Made by a program: the position numbers and the translations under genes
NCBI RefSeq assembly: GCF_000819785.1
Contig: NZ_CDBK01000042.1
Span: 1-64,000 of the forward strand
Direction of reading: 5' to 3'
Source of the DNA: Aeromonas caviae
GTDB lineage: Bacteria; Pseudomonadota; Gammaproteobacteria; Enterobacterales; Aeromonadaceae
Length of the DNA stretch: 64,000 bases
Notes under the pieces: generated by a model
Told to the model about the DNA's origin: nothing
What the model saw: only the letters and a program-made list of their open reading frames with translations
Database searches by the model: none
Part shown: in pieces, positions 34,418-43,708 of the stretch
Layout: the number at the start of each line of letters is the position of its first letter
How positions within the stretch are numbered: the stretch's first letter is position 1

Positions 34418-35365
34418 CTAGGTTGTCATCAGGCGGCGCGCGTCCTGGTCGCCATGAGCGGCCGCATTTGCCGCTGGCGACGCCTCCTCTGTCAGGCACG
34501 TCTGCACGCACTCCATAAACACCCGCATGGCGGGGCTGACAAACTTGCTGGCGTGGTGGGCGCACAGGGCCGTGATGACGAGGGGCGTGGGGGAGAAGGG
34601 CAGCTCCTGCAGCTCCCCCGAACTCAGCTCCCGCTCGACGGCGAAGCGGGGCAGGAAGGAGACGCCGAGGTTGCTGGCCACGCAGCGCTTGATGCTCTCT
34701 ATGCTCCACAGCTCTATGGTGCCGTCCAGAGTGATGGCTCGCTGGCGTAATGTGCTCTCGAAAATCTGACGGAAGATGCACTGGGGTTCGTTGATGATGA
34801 AGCTGACCGGCAGGTGCTGATCCGGGCGGGTGAAGTCGATACCACCGCTGAGGGCGGGGGAAGCTACCAGCACCAGGGGTTGCTCGCCAAAGCTCTCCAT
34901 CAGCAGGGCGGCATCGTTGCCGACCCGATAGAAGATACCGAGATCGGCCTCGTCCGCCAGCAGCGCATCGCGAATGACGTAACAGTTCAGGGACCGGAGC
35001 GACAGTCGGACCCCGGGAGCCAGCCGCTTGAAGCGCTCGAGCACCGCCGGCATCTTGTAGGCCAGCAGAGTTTCGCCGATGGCGACCCTGAGCTCACCGC
35101 TCGGCTCGGCGTCCTGCTGCGCCGCCTGGCGCAGACCCGACATCACCCGGATCATCTCGTGCACATGCGGCATGATGTTCTGTCCGGCCTTGGTCAGGCA
35201 CATGCGACGCCCTATTTTTTCGAACAGTTGTAGCGAAAGTTCCTGCTCCAACTGCTGGATATGGAAGGTTACCGTCGACTGGGTGCAGCAGAGCTTGCGG
35301 GATGCCTTCACGAAGGAGCCCTCCTCGATCACCGTCTTGAGGGTAATGAGACGTCGCAAATCCAT
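34418..35365 (-). CDS. LysR-type regulator, divergent from eamB
   Basis: 315-aa LysR-family regulator. The helix-turn-helix occupies residues 1-60 (ITLKTVIEEGSFVKASRKLC followed by TQSTVTFHIQQLEQEL), with the periplasmic-binding-type effector domain after residue 90. It resembles the subgroup that controls amino-acid exporters (ArgP/CysR-like in architecture). It is divergent from eamB with a 104-bp shared gap containing dyads, which makes eamB its likely target. Confidence 0.86.
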   Translation of the reverse strand: MDLRRLITLKTVIEEGSFVKASRKLCCTQSTVTFHIQQLEQELSLQLFEKIGRRMCLTKAGQNIMPHVHEMIRVMSGLRQAAQQDAEPSGELRVAIGETLLAYKMPAVLERFKRLAPGVRLSLRSLNCYVIRDALLADEADLGIFYRVGNDAALLMESFGEQPLVLVASPALSGGIDFTRPDQHLPVSFIINEPQCIFRQIFESTLRQRAITLDGTIELWSIESIKRCVASNLGVSFLPRFAVERELSSGELQELPFSPTPLVITALCAHHASKFVSPAMRVFMECVQTCLTEEASPAANAAAHGDQDARRLMTT

Positions 35366-35398
35366 GGGGACTCCAATTCATCGAAATGGTTGAATTTA

Positions 35399-35414
35399 GA
35401 ATGCTAAAACATTC
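35399..35414. promoter_or_regulatory. Dyad in the lysR-eamB intergenic region
   Basis: GAATG-CTAAAA-CATTC is a 5-bp inverted repeat, nested in a wider imperfect dyad beginning ATCGAAATG and ending CATTCGAT. It lies 34 bases from the regulator start and 56 from eamB, an apt place for a LysR-type operator. Confidence 0.45.
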
Positions 35415-35469
35415 GATTTTTTGATGCCAATGGCCGCGTTAAGGTATCACTCCCATTTGGAGAAACACC

Positions 35470-36057
35470 ATGACCACGACCCTTGTCAGCGCATTTTTGA
35501 CTTACACCCTGATCACGGCCATGACGCCGGGACCGAACAACATACTGGCTCTGAGCGCCGCCAATCAGCATGGTCTGCGCCGCAGTAGCCGGGTGCTGGC
35601 GGGCATGAGTGCGGGCTTCCTGCTGATCATGCTGCTGTGTGCCCTGTTCACCTTCACCCTCATCAGCCTCTCCCCCGCGCTGGTTGGCTGGCTCAGCTGG
35701 GCCGGGGCGGCTTATGTGCTCTGGCTGGCCTGGCGCATTGCGGCCAGCGGCTCCAACCTGTCGAGCACAGATGGAGCCTTGCCCGGCTTCTGGACCAGCT
35801 TCTGGCTGCAGTTCGTGAACGTGAAGATCATCCTATACGGCATCACGGCGCTCTCCACCTTCGTGTTGCCCCACACCACAGAATTCGTCTGGGTGCTGGG
35901 CGTCAGCCTGCTGCTGGCGCTGATCGGCACGCTGGGGAACCTCTGCTGGGCCCTGGCGGGTCATCTGCTGCAGCCCCTGTTCCAGCGCCACGGCCGCATT
36001 CTGAACCTGACGCTGGCGGGCTTGTTGGTTTACTGTGCGCTTCGGATGCTGATCTGA
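35470..36057 (+). CDS. eamB: Cysteine/O-acetylserine exporter EamB
   Basis: 195-aa inner-membrane exporter of the RhtB/LysE family, same length as E. coli EamB (YfiK). Conserved blocks are TYTLITAMTPGPNNILALSA, RVLAGMSAGF, LSWAGAAYVLWLAWRIA, FVNVKIILYGITALSTFVLP and LIGTLGNLCWALAGHL. Six membrane helices are predicted. In E. coli the protein exports O-acetylserine and cysteine. Start ATG at 35470 with TTTGGAGAAA upstream. A divergent LysR-type regulator probably controls it. Confidence 0.9.
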   Translation: MTTTLVSAFLTYTLITAMTPGPNNILALSAANQHGLRRSSRVLAGMSAGFLLIMLLCALFTFTLISLSPALVGWLSWAGAAYVLWLAWRIAASGSNLSSTDGALPGFWTSFWLQFVNVKIILYGITALSTFVLPHTTEFVWVLGVSLLLALIGTLGNLCWALAGHLLQPLFQRHGRILNLTLAGLLVYCALRMLI

Positions 36058-36199
36058 CGGAACGCAGGCCGGGGGCGTCGCCTCCTTTCGCTTGCAGAGA
36101 GGATTTTTCGTTTTCTCTTCAAGGAGTTGATCAAGATAGAGGTTATTGTCACCGTTCGCTCATATAATCGCCGCCATGCAAGCGACTCGGAAGGATTCG

Positions 36200-36865
36200 A
36201 TGACACAGCTGATGGCGGCCCTGCTGGGGTTGTTTTACGCCAGCCTGATCTGGGCGGCGCCCGTCCCCTTCGTGACGGCCCCCGGCCCCCATGCCACGCA
36301 GGAGAGGCTGGAGCCCCTGCTCTCCTGGTTCTCGGGGGAGTTTTCCAGCCAGGAGCAGGCCACCTTCGATGCCCGCTTCACTAGCGCCGAGCTGCGGCTG
36401 GTGGAGATCTGGCCCGGGGAGGGCCCCTTTCGCTGGGTCTATGCGGAGCAGTTTCTGACCGAGCGGGCGCAGCGACCGTTTCGCCAGCGCATCTACCGCT
36501 TCTCCTCCCTGCCCGATGGCCGCATCCTGATGGCCGAACTGACCATGCCGAGGGCCACGGATTTTGCCGGCGCCTGGCGTCGGCCCGAGCTGCTCGATTC
36601 CCTCACCCCGCAGCAACTCTCCCTGCGCGAAGGGTGCGAGATCTGGCTGACCCGCCAGCCGAGCGGGGAGTACAAGGGGCAGACCCGGGTCGGGCACTGC
36701 GCCACCGATTTTGGCGGTGCCACCACCCTGGTGCAGTACCTCTGGATCGGCCCGGACAGCGTCCGGTTGCTGGACAGGGCCTATGACAACGGCGCCCATC
36801 AGCGCTGGGGCAGCCCGGGGGAGGGTTACGTCTACCTGCGCAAGGGGATGCGGCGCGGGGAGTAG
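36200..36865 (+). CDS. CpcT/CpeT-like exported protein
   Basis: 221-aa protein with a short signal peptide (MTQLMAALLGLFYASLIWAA). The remainder matches the CpcT/CpeT (chromophore lyase-like, DUF1001) fold: LLSWFSGEFSSQEQATFDAR near residue 30, then VYAEQFLTERAQRPFRQRIY and a C-terminal YDNGAHQRWGSPGEGYVYLR. Cyanobacterial members attach bilins to phycobiliproteins; bacterial relatives without phycobilisomes are of unknown function. I chose the ATG at 36200, five bases after GGAAGGA, over one eight codons earlier, because it gives the signal peptide directly at the N terminus. Confidence 0.8.
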   Translation: MTQLMAALLGLFYASLIWAAPVPFVTAPGPHATQERLEPLLSWFSGEFSSQEQATFDARFTSAELRLVEIWPGEGPFRWVYAEQFLTERAQRPFRQRIYRFSSLPDGRILMAELTMPRATDFAGAWRRPELLDSLTPQQLSLREGCEIWLTRQPSGEYKGQTRVGHCATDFGGATTLVQYLWIGPDSVRLLDRAYDNGAHQRWGSPGEGYVYLRKGMRRGE

Positions 36866-36918
36866 TCGCGCCGTCCGTCAAGGCCCCTCCCTGCTTGCCG
36901 CCAACAAGGACGTGCCGG

Positions 36919-37557
36919 TCAGGCCGCCGGCCAGTGCCCCTGCAGATCCACCAGGATGGAGAGGCTGACCGCGCCAAACAGCAGGCCCGTCATCAGGTTG
37001 AGCGGGCGCTGGATGCGGCCGAGCAGGTGCTGGGCGCGGGGGGTGGAGAGGCTCCAGGCCAGGGCGCTGAACCAGACGAGGGAGAGCAGGAACAGCTCCA
37101 GGATCAGCAATCCCCGGGTCAGGCCATCCACCTGGGGTGTCACCATGGCGGCCAGCAGCCCCATGAAGAACAGCATCGCCTTGGGGTTGAGCAGATTGGT
37201 GGCCAGCCCGCTCTTCACCCCCTTGCGCCAGCCCGGCCGCTCGCCTCCGGCGCGCAGCGCCAGATCCCCGCTTCCCTGCCAGGCCGCTTTCAGCGCCCCC
37301 CAGCCCAGCCAGCCCAGATAGAGGGCACCCACCAGTTTCACGGCGAGAAAGAGCCAGGGCTGGCTTGCGATCAGCAGGCTGATGCCGGTGAGACTGAGGG
37401 TGGCGTGGAGCAGGATGGCAAGGGCGATGCCAAGGGCCGCTCCGAGGGCGGTGGGCCTGTGCAGGCTGGTGCGCAGGATGAGTGCGAAATCCGGGCCCGG
37501 GCTCGCCAGGGCGACGAGGTGGACGAGACCCAGGGTCAGAAACAGGCTGGTGAACAT
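36919..37557 (-). CDS. LysE/RhtB-family amino-acid exporter
   Basis: 212-aa inner-membrane protein with six predicted helices. LysE-family signatures are HLVALASPGPDFALILRTSL near the N terminus, VKLVGALYLGWLGWGALKAA, and SGLATNLLNPKAMLFFMGLL. The substrate is unknown. ATG at 37557 with GGAGG eight bases upstream; twelve upstream codons were excluded. It is just downstream of an AraC-type regulator gene on the same strand, which likely controls it. Confidence 0.85.
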   Translation of the reverse strand: MFTSLFLTLGLVHLVALASPGPDFALILRTSLHRPTALGAALGIALAILLHATLSLTGISLLIASQPWLFLAVKLVGALYLGWLGWGALKAAWQGSGDLALRAGGERPGWRKGVKSGLATNLLNPKAMLFFMGLLAAMVTPQVDGLTRGLLILELFLLSLVWFSALAWSLSTPRAQHLLGRIQRPLNLMTGLLFGAVSLSILVDLQGHWPAA

Positions 37558-37642
37558 AAAAGACCTCCGACAGCGGTATGGAGGTGACAGCATGGGGCAG
37601 GACGGGGGACGGGAGATTGTAAAAGATTGCAGCGGCGACGAT

Positions 37643-38446
37643 TCAGGCGGGCAGCATCTGCTGGCGATACTCCGCCGGGGTGAGCCCGAAGGCCTGACGA
37701 AAACCGTGGTGGAAGTGGCTCTGATCGAAGAAGCCCACCGCCAGTGCCACCTCGCTCACCGGCAGACCGCTGCCGAGCAGGCGCTTGCCCTGTTCGAGGC
37801 GCAGCCGCTTGAGCCAGGCATAGGGGGTCATGCCGGTCTTCTTCTTGAACTGACGGAGGAAGGCGAAGCGATCCAGCCCGAACAGGGCGGCCAGGTCCTC
37901 CAGGGTGTGGCGCTCGTCCAGCCGGGCCAGCAGATGGTCGCGCAGGAACCTGAGCTGGGGATCCGCCAGGGCGTGGCGCTCGGGGGCGAGCCGGAACAGT
38001 TCGCCCAGCAGGGCCAGCAACTGGCTCTCCGCCAGCAGGCCGTCGGGGGAAGGGCCGTCCAGGTGCATGTGCAGGCGGGCAAAGCCCTGATAGAGGTCGG
38101 GGCGGCTCTGCAATCCCTGGTGGAAAAAGGGCTCGGGGTGCTCCGGCAGCCAGCGGGCCAGCTGCTCGGGGGCGATGGAGAAGACCCGCACCTCGTACCC
38201 TTCCGGCAGCAGGCTGAGGCCGTCGTGCATCTCGTCCGGGTTGACGGTGGAGAGTTCGCCGCGCACCAGGTTGTGGCTGTTCCCCTTGTGGATGAACTTC
38301 TGGCCGCCCCGCTGCACCAGACCGATGTGGTAGTCCAGATGCACGTGGCGGCCATAGCTGAACTCCCTGTGGTGGGAGTGGGAGAGTTCAACCCCCGGCA
38401 GCAGCCGGGATTGCCAGTAGTGGATGCGGGAGTGGGGTGCGTTCAT
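37643..38446 (-). CDS. AraC-type transcriptional regulator
   Basis: 267-aa regulator with an N-terminal AraC-type cupin sensing domain (residues 15-150; SHSHHREFSYGRHVHLDYHI) and a C-terminal double helix-turn-helix (about 165-265; TLEDLAALFGLDRFAFLRQF, then ALAVGFFDQSHFHHGFRQAF). The latter carries the AraC family consensus FxDQSHFxxxFR. It lies 85 bases upstream of the LysE-type exporter gene in the same direction. AraC regulator plus LysE exporter is a frequent pairing in gammaproteobacteria. Confidence 0.87.
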   Translation of the reverse strand: MNAPHSRIHYWQSRLLPGVELSHSHHREFSYGRHVHLDYHIGLVQRGGQKFIHKGNSHNLVRGELSTVNPDEMHDGLSLLPEGYEVRVFSIAPEQLARWLPEHPEPFFHQGLQSRPDLYQGFARLHMHLDGPSPDGLLAESQLLALLGELFRLAPERHALADPQLRFLRDHLLARLDERHTLEDLAALFGLDRFAFLRQFKKKTGMTPYAWLKRLRLEQGKRLLGSGLPVSEVALAVGFFDQSHFHHGFRQAFGLTPAEYRQQMLPA

Positions 38447-38502
38447 CCCCTATTGATACCCCGAAAGCGGCCCCGTGGCTTGTAGATTATTGCGCCGGCG
38501 CC

Positions 38503-39399
38503 TCAGCCGGCCTCCTGGCGCCGCTTGCCGCTGCGCAGGCCATCCAGGCTGAACAGCACCAGGGCGCTCCAGATGCAGCCGAAGGTGATCATCTTGTCCA
38601 GCGCCAGCGCCTCGCCATACAGGGTCACCGCCAGGATGAACATCAGGCTGGGGCCTATGTACTGGAAGAAGCCCAGGGTGGAGAGCTTGAGCCGGGTGGC
38701 CGCTGCGGTGAAGCAGAGCAGGGGAGCCGTGGTGACGGCGCCCGCGGCGATGAGCAGCAGGTTCAGGTGCCAGTCATTCTGGGTGAGGTGGCTGGTGGGG
38801 CTGTCGGCGATGCCCCACAGATAGAAGGCGGCTGGCGGCAGCATGATCAGGGTCTCGATGAGCAGGCCGGTGAGGGCGTCCAGGGCCAGTTTCTTGCGAA
38901 TGAGGCCGTAGATGGCGAAGCTCGAGGCCAGCACCAGGGCTATCCAGGGCAGGGAGCCGAATGCGATGAGCTGGACGGCGACACCGACAAAGGCGAGCCC
39001 CACCGCCCACCACTGCAGGCGGCGCAGCTTCTCGCTAAGAAACACCATGCCGAGCAGCACGTTGAACAGGGGGTTGATGTAGTAGCCCAGGCTCGCATCC
39101 AGCATGTGGCCGTTGTTGATGGCCCAGATGAATAGCAGCCAGTTGCCGCCGACGGTGACGGAGGTGAAGGCCAGGGTGAGCAGCACCTTGGGCTGGCGCA
39201 GCACCGCCTGCACCTTGTGCCACTGGCGTCCGAGCAGCACCAGCACCATCAGCAGGGCGCAGGACCAGATCATGCGGTGGGTCAGGATCTCGGCGGCCGG
39301 CACGGCGGAGAGGGACTTGAAGTAGATGGGTGCCAGGCCCCAAAGGGTGTAGGCGCCGAGGGCATAGAGGACGCCCTGGCGCTGGATCTGTTGTTGCAT
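38503..39399 (-). CDS. rarD: EamA-family transporter RarD
   Basis: 298-aa inner-membrane transporter of the drug/metabolite superfamily with ten predicted helices. It matches E. coli RarD (296 aa) closely: GVLYALGAYTLWGLAPIYFK, EILTHRMIWS, GGNWLLFIWAINNGHMLDAS, SLGYYINPL, SFAIYGLIRKK and LGFFQYIGPSLMFILAV. The start is the ATG at 39399, eight bases after GAAGG; upstream codons are unlike the family. Substrate is not firmly established. Confidence 0.9.
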   Translation of the reverse strand: MQQQIQRQGVLYALGAYTLWGLAPIYFKSLSAVPAAEILTHRMIWSCALLMVLVLLGRQWHKVQAVLRQPKVLLTLAFTSVTVGGNWLLFIWAINNGHMLDASLGYYINPLFNVLLGMVFLSEKLRRLQWWAVGLAFVGVAVQLIAFGSLPWIALVLASSFAIYGLIRKKLALDALTGLLIETLIMLPPAAFYLWGIADSPTSHLTQNDWHLNLLLIAAGAVTTAPLLCFTAAATRLKLSTLGFFQYIGPSLMFILAVTLYGEALALDKMITFGCIWSALVLFSLDGLRSGKRRQEAG

Positions 39400-39521
39400 G
39401 CGGATAACCTTCACTGGAGTGCGGATGTCGGGAAACATCGCAAAAAGTCAGTGTAGCGATCCTTTTGCAGGGAAAGAAGACAATAAATGGGTCTGACGGG
39501 ATTTTAACAGCAGGAGCGACT

Positions 39522-39695
39522 TCAGCGACCGCCCCCGCGGCGGATCTTCTCCACGTCCATCAGCAGCCACAGCATGAGGGCGATGGCGGAGATCCAGGGG
39601 CCCCAGGTGACATAGGCTTCCCCCTGACCCAGCACGAAGAACAACAGCGGCAGTCCCACCACCAGAAACAGTACACTTCCCAGAAAAAACAGCAT
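39522..39695 (-). CDS. Small inner-membrane protein, 57 aa
   Basis: A short frame from ATG at 39695 to TGA encodes a protein with two hydrophobic helices. The first is MLFFLGSVLFLVVGLPLLFF. A short loop (GQGEAYVTWG) follows, then a second helix (ISAIALMLWLLMDV), and a basic tail (EKIRRGGGR). The pattern is that of a genuine two-pass membrane protein. It follows the rest of the local gene orientation and lies between puuC and rarD. The upstream SD is weak (AAAGAT). No family is recognised. Confidence 0.6.
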   Translation of the reverse strand: MLFFLGSVLFLVVGLPLLFFVLGQGEAYVTWGPWISAIALMLWLLMDVEKIRRGGGR

Positions 39696-39773
39696 TTTTA
39701 TCTTTAAATTTAATGGCTTGCTATTTGACGATTATATCGATTGAGCGAGGGGATAAAAGAGTAAAAATGAGAA

Positions 39774-39791
39774 AGGGGGATTTCTCCCCCT
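39774..39791 (-). terminator. Terminator after puuC-like gene
   Basis: AGGGGGA / TCCCCCT stem with a four-base loop, 29 bases after the dehydrogenase stop. On the minus strand it is followed by TTCTCATTTTT; on the plus strand by GTTTTG, so it may act in both directions. Confidence 0.7.
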
Positions 39792-39819
39792 GTTTTGTTG
39801 ATAAGCGTCATTTATGACG

Positions 39820-41316
39820 TTATTCGAGCTGGATCCAGGTGCTTTTCAGCTCGGTGTACTTCTCCAGGGCGTGCAGGGACTTGTCGCGCCCGTTGCCGGA
39901 CTGCTTGAAGCCGCCAAACGGCATGGTCATGTCGCCGCCATCCCAGTTGTTGACGAAGACGGTGCCGGCGCGCAGGGCGCGGGAGCCCTTCACCGCCTGG
40001 TTGAGATCCGCCGTCCAGATGGCGGCCGCCAGGCCGTAGTCGGTGTCGTTGCCAAGGGCGATGGCCTCTTCCAGGGTGTCGAAGCCGGTCACCGCCAGCA
40101 CGGGGCCGAAGATCTCCTCGCGGAAGATGCGCATCGTCGGGGTCACGTCGTCAAAGATGGTGGGTTCGATGTAGTAGCCGCCCTCCTCGGGCTGGGTGCG
40201 CTTGCCCCCCAGCAGCAGCTTGGCGCCCTCCTGCTGGCCGATGGCGATGTAGTTGAGCACCTGCTCCATCTGGATGTGGTCCACCATGGCGCCGATGCGG
40301 GTGGTGGGGTCGAGCGGGTTGGCCGAGATCCATTCGCGGGCGTGGGCCAGCAGCCGCTCCATGAACTGGGGCTTGATGCTGTTTTGCACCAGCAGGCGGG
40401 AGGCTGCGGTGCACACTTCCCCCTGGTTGTAGAAGATGGCGCCGACGGCGCTTCTGGCGGCGGCGTCCAGATCCGGTGCATCCGCCAGCACGATGTTGGG
40501 GCTCTTGCCGCCGCACTCCATAAAGGCGCGTTTCAGATTGGATTTCCCGGAGCACTGCACCAGATGCTTGCCGATCTTGGTGGAGCCGGTGAAGGTGATG
40601 CAGTCGACGTCCATGTGCATGGCCAGCGCCTCGCCCACGGTGTGACCAAAGCCCGGCAGCACGTTGAAGACGCCGTCGGGGATGCCCGCCTCCTTCGCCA
40701 GACCCGCGATGCGCAGGGCGGTGAGGGGGGATTTCTCGGAGGGTTTGAGGATCACCGAGTTGCCGGTGGCGAGCGCCGGGCCCAGCTTCCAGCAGGCCAT
40801 CACCAGGGGGAAGTTCCAGGGCACGATGGCGGCCACGACACCGAGGGGCTCGCGGGTCACCAGGGCCAGGGCGGACTCTTCCACCGGGGCGACCTGATCG
40901 TAGATCTTGTCTATCGCCTCGGCGTTCCAGGCGATGCAGTTCGCGGCGGCGGGGGCGTCATACCCCATGGCGTCGCCGATGGGCTTGCCCATATCCAGCG
41001 ACTCCAGCAGTGCCAGCTCCACCAGGTTCAGGCGCATCAGCTCGGCGAAGCGCTGCATGATAAGCTTGCGCTGCTTGGGAGAGAGGCCGCACCAGCGCTT
41101 GTCGTCGAAGGCGGCACGGGCCGCCTTGACCGCCAGCTCGGCATCGGCGGCGTCGCAGGAGGCGACCCTGGTCAGCAGTTGGCCGTTGGCCGGATTGATG
41201 CAATCGAAGGTGGCGCCGTTGACGGCATCCCGGTAGGTGCCGTCGATAAAGGCTTGCGAGGGCAGGGTCAGATGGGCGGCCTTGTGTTGCCACTGGGCCA
41301 GGGTCAGGTCACTCAT
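39820..41316 (-). CDS. puuC: Aldehyde dehydrogenase, PuuC-like (gamma-glutamyl-gamma-aminobutyraldehyde / aminoaldehyde)
   Basis: 498-aa NAD(P)-dependent aldehyde dehydrogenase resembling E. coli PuuC over its full length. The active-site cysteine lies in FYNQGEVCTAASR, the general-base glutamate region is MECGGKSPN, and the cofactor loop is FTGSTKIGKHL. The C-terminal end TMPFGGFKQSGNGRDKSLHA then LEKYTELKSTWI is the PuuC/YdcW pattern. It is likely to oxidise aminoaldehydes from polyamine breakdown. Start ATG at 41316, five bases after AAGGAG. A PuuR-like regulator gene lies upstream on the same strand. No puuA or puuB gene is in view, so the exact substrate is uncertain. Confidence 0.87.
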   Translation of the reverse strand: MSDLTLAQWQHKAAHLTLPSQAFIDGTYRDAVNGATFDCINPANGQLLTRVASCDAADAELAVKAARAAFDDKRWCGLSPKQRKLIMQRFAELMRLNLVELALLESLDMGKPIGDAMGYDAPAAANCIAWNAEAIDKIYDQVAPVEESALALVTREPLGVVAAIVPWNFPLVMACWKLGPALATGNSVILKPSEKSPLTALRIAGLAKEAGIPDGVFNVLPGFGHTVGEALAMHMDVDCITFTGSTKIGKHLVQCSGKSNLKRAFMECGGKSPNIVLADAPDLDAAARSAVGAIFYNQGEVCTAASRLLVQNSIKPQFMERLLAHAREWISANPLDPTTRIGAMVDHIQMEQVLNYIAIGQQEGAKLLLGGKRTQPEEGGYYIEPTIFDDVTPTMRIFREEIFGPVLAVTGFDTLEEAIALGNDTDYGLAAAIWTADLNQAVKGSRALRAGTVFVNNWDGGDMTMPFGGFKQSGNGRDKSLHALEKYTELKSTWIQLE

Positions 41317-41567
41317 GTTCACTCCTTGAACCGGCAGAAAGTCAGTCTCCGCGTATCAATATGCTAAACATCCTGCCGCTTGTAAATCCATCTTGTAACA
41401 ATTCATTAAACACTGATCTCGAACAACCCGGGCCAACGGCGGGGCAAACCGGGCGCCCTGGCCTGTGGTGTCGGGGGCCGCGCGGCGGGACTGGAGCCCG
41501 TGTCGCTGGCCTGATCCCCGGGTCGGGCAGGGGGGGATCCCGGCGGGCTGTTCCGGGAGAAGGCCCG

Positions 41568-42110
41568 TCAGAAGCTGGCGGGCGTGTTGGCCGAGATCAG
41601 CACGCACTCCTGATCCCCCACGTTGCGAAAACGGTGGGGGGTGCGGCTGTCGAAGTAGTAGCCATCCCCCGGTGCCAGCAGGTGAACCTGCTCGCCTACC
41701 GTGACTTCTACCTGACCCCGGATGACGATGCCGCACTCTTCCCCTTCGTGACTCAGCATGTCGTCACCGGTGTCGGCGCCCGGGGGCAGTATCTCCTGCA
41801 TCATGCCGATGGCGCGGTTGGCGCGGCTGTGACCCACCAGACGGTAACTGATGGGGTGGGTGCCGAGATCCGGCATGTCGTCCGCACGGAAGATCACCTC
41901 GGAATCCATCTCCGTCTCGTCGGTGAAGAAGCTGGCCAATGACATGGGGATGCCTTCCAGCACCTTGCGCAGGGAGGCCACCGAGGGGCTCACCTGATTT
42001 TTCTCGATCTGGGAGATAAAGCCGTTGGTCACACCGGAGCGTTTTGCCAGCTCGCGCTGGGAGAGGGCCGCCTTGGTGCGAACCGCCTTGAGGCGGTGAC
42101 CGATATCCAT
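41568..42110 (-). CDS. puuR: XRE-cupin transcriptional regulator, PuuR-like
   Basis: 180-aa regulator with an N-terminal XRE-type helix-turn-helix (residues 5-60; LSQRELAKRSGVTNGFISQI) and a C-terminal cupin (about 105-178; LSHEGEECGIVIRGQVEVTV, YYFDSRTPHRFRN). The architecture and length match E. coli PuuR (185 aa), the repressor of putrescine catabolism. It is divergent from the transaminase gene and upstream of the puuC-like gene, so it likely controls both directions of the cluster. AAGGAG precedes the start. The effector may be a polyamine or beta-alanine-related compound. Confidence 0.82.
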   Translation of the reverse strand: MDIGHRLKAVRTKAALSQRELAKRSGVTNGFISQIEKNQVSPSVASLRKVLEGIPMSLASFFTDETEMDSEVIFRADDMPDLGTHPISYRLVGHSRANRAIGMMQEILPPGADTGDDMLSHEGEECGIVIRGQVEVTVGEQVHLLAPGDGYYFDSRTPHRFRNVGDQECVLISANTPASF

Positions 42111-42281
42111 CGATAGACACTCCTTGACTGTTTACTATTATTAAAATTGTGTTAAATATCTTATACCACCCCTGAGGGGTGACACCAAGCCGGGCGATAA
42201 AAGCCCTTTTTTATGGATTCAGGTGTTTAATTTAATAGGCATGAGCCGGGTGTTACTAAACGCCTTAAGGATGAGGTGACC

Positions 42282-43610
42282 ATGAAACCTGTCAGCGACA
42301 TCAATACCCCCGACATGTCCGCATTCTGGATGCCGTTCACCGCCAACCAGCAATTCAAGGCGGCGCCGCGCATCCTGAAGTCGGCAGAGGGGATGTATTA
42401 TCACTCAGAGGATGGCCGCAAGATACTGGATGGCACTGCCGGACTCTGGTGTTGCAACGCAGGCCATGGTCGGCGCGAGATCGCCGAGGCGGTCTCCCAG
42501 CAGATCTCCCACCTCGATTTTGCCCCCACCTTCCAGATGGGCCACCCCCTGCCGTTCGAGCTGGCCAACCGGCTGGTGGAGATCGCCCCCAAGGGATTCG
42601 GTCACGTCTTTTATACCAACTCCGGATCGGAGTCCGTGGACACCGCGCTCAAGATTGCGCTGGCCTGGCAGCGGGCTCGCGGCCAGGGGACCCGTACCCG
42701 GCTCATCGGCCGCGAGCGCGGCTACCACGGGGTGGGTTTTGGCGGCATCTCGGTGGGGGGCATTCCCGGCAACCGCAAGTGGTTCGGCTCCCTGCTGACC
42801 GGGGTGGATCATCTGCCCCACACCCTCAACATAGGGAAAAATGCGTTCACCAAGGGATTGCCAGCAGAAGACCTCACCCTGGCCGATGAACTGGAGAAGA
42901 TTGTTTTCCTGCACGACGCCAGCAACATCGCGGCGGTCATCGTCGAGCCCATCGCCGGCAGCACCGGGGTCATCATGCCCCCCAAGGGCTATCTCAAGCG
43001 GCTGCGGGAGATCTGTACCAAACACGGCATCCTGCTGATTTTTGACGAGGTGATCACCGGTTTCGGCCGCCTCGGCTCCCCCTTCGCCGCCCAGGAGTTC
43101 GACGTCATCCCCGACATGATCACCTGCGCCAAGGGGCTCACCAACGGCGCCATCCCCATGGGGGCCGTGCTGGTGCAAAACCATATCTATGACGACATGA
43201 TGGCGGCGGGCAAGGGGGCCATCGAGCTGTTCCACGGCTACACCTACTCCGGCCACCCGGTGGCCGCGGCGGCGGGTCTGGCGACCCTCGAGATCTACCG
43301 TAACGAGAACCTGCTCAGCCGCGCCGCCGATCTGGCAGGCTACTGGGAGGAGGCGGCCCATTCCCTCAAGGGCTGCAAGCACGTGAAGGACGTGCGCAAC
43401 TACGGCCTGGTGGCGGGCATCGAACTCGAATCCATGCCGGATGCACCGGGCAAGCGGGCCTACGAGGTGTTCGTGCGCTGTTTCGAGAAGGGGGCGCTTA
43501 TCCGGGTGACCGGCGACATCATCGCCCTGTCGCCTCCCCTCATCATCGAGCGCAGCCAGATCGACGATCTCTTCACCCTGCTGCAGGACGCCCTGCAGGC
43601 CCAGGACTGA
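42282..43610 (+). CDS. Omega-amino acid:pyruvate transaminase (beta-alanine-pyruvate type)
   Basis: 442-aa class III, PLP-dependent aminotransferase. The PLP lysine is Lys284 in [17 protein letters not shown]. The substrate-entry motif [20 protein letters not shown] near the N terminus and the ending typical of omega-APT enzymes match the beta-alanine:pyruvate branch (BauA-like in Pseudomonas). It would convert beta-alanine and pyruvate to malonate semialdehyde and alanine. The gene starts at ATG 42282 after GAGG and is followed, 98 bases on, by a semialdehyde dehydrogenase gene that would use its product. It is divergent from the puuR-like regulator. Confidence 0.88.
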   Translation: MKPVSDINTPDMSAFWMPFTANQQFKAAPRILKSAEGMYYHSEDGRKILDGTAGLWCCNAGHGRREIAEAVSQQISHLDFAPTFQMGHPLPFELANRLVEIAPKGFGHVFYTNSGSESVDTALKIALAWQRARGQGTRTRLIGRERGYHGVGFGGISVGGIPGNRKWFGSLLTGVDHLPHTLNIGKNAFTKGLPAEDLTLADELEKIVFLHDASNIAAVIVEPIAGSTGVIMPPKGYLKRLREICTKHGILLIFDEVITGFGRLGSPFAAQEFDVIPDMITCAKGLTNGAIPMGAVLVQNHIYDDMMAAGKGAIELFHGYTYSGHPVAAAAGLATLEIYRNENLLSRAADLAGYWEEAAHSLKGCKHVKDVRNYGLVAGIELESMPDAPGKRAYEVFVRCFEKGALIRVTGDIIALSPPLIIERSQIDDLFTLLQDALQAQD

Positions 43611-43708
43611 CCCCCACATCACACAGGATGGCGCTCGTCCCGGGCGTCATCCCCCTGTGCTGCCCCGGCGCGGCGAGGGGAGGACGGATGACCCATCACG
43701 GAGGATTT

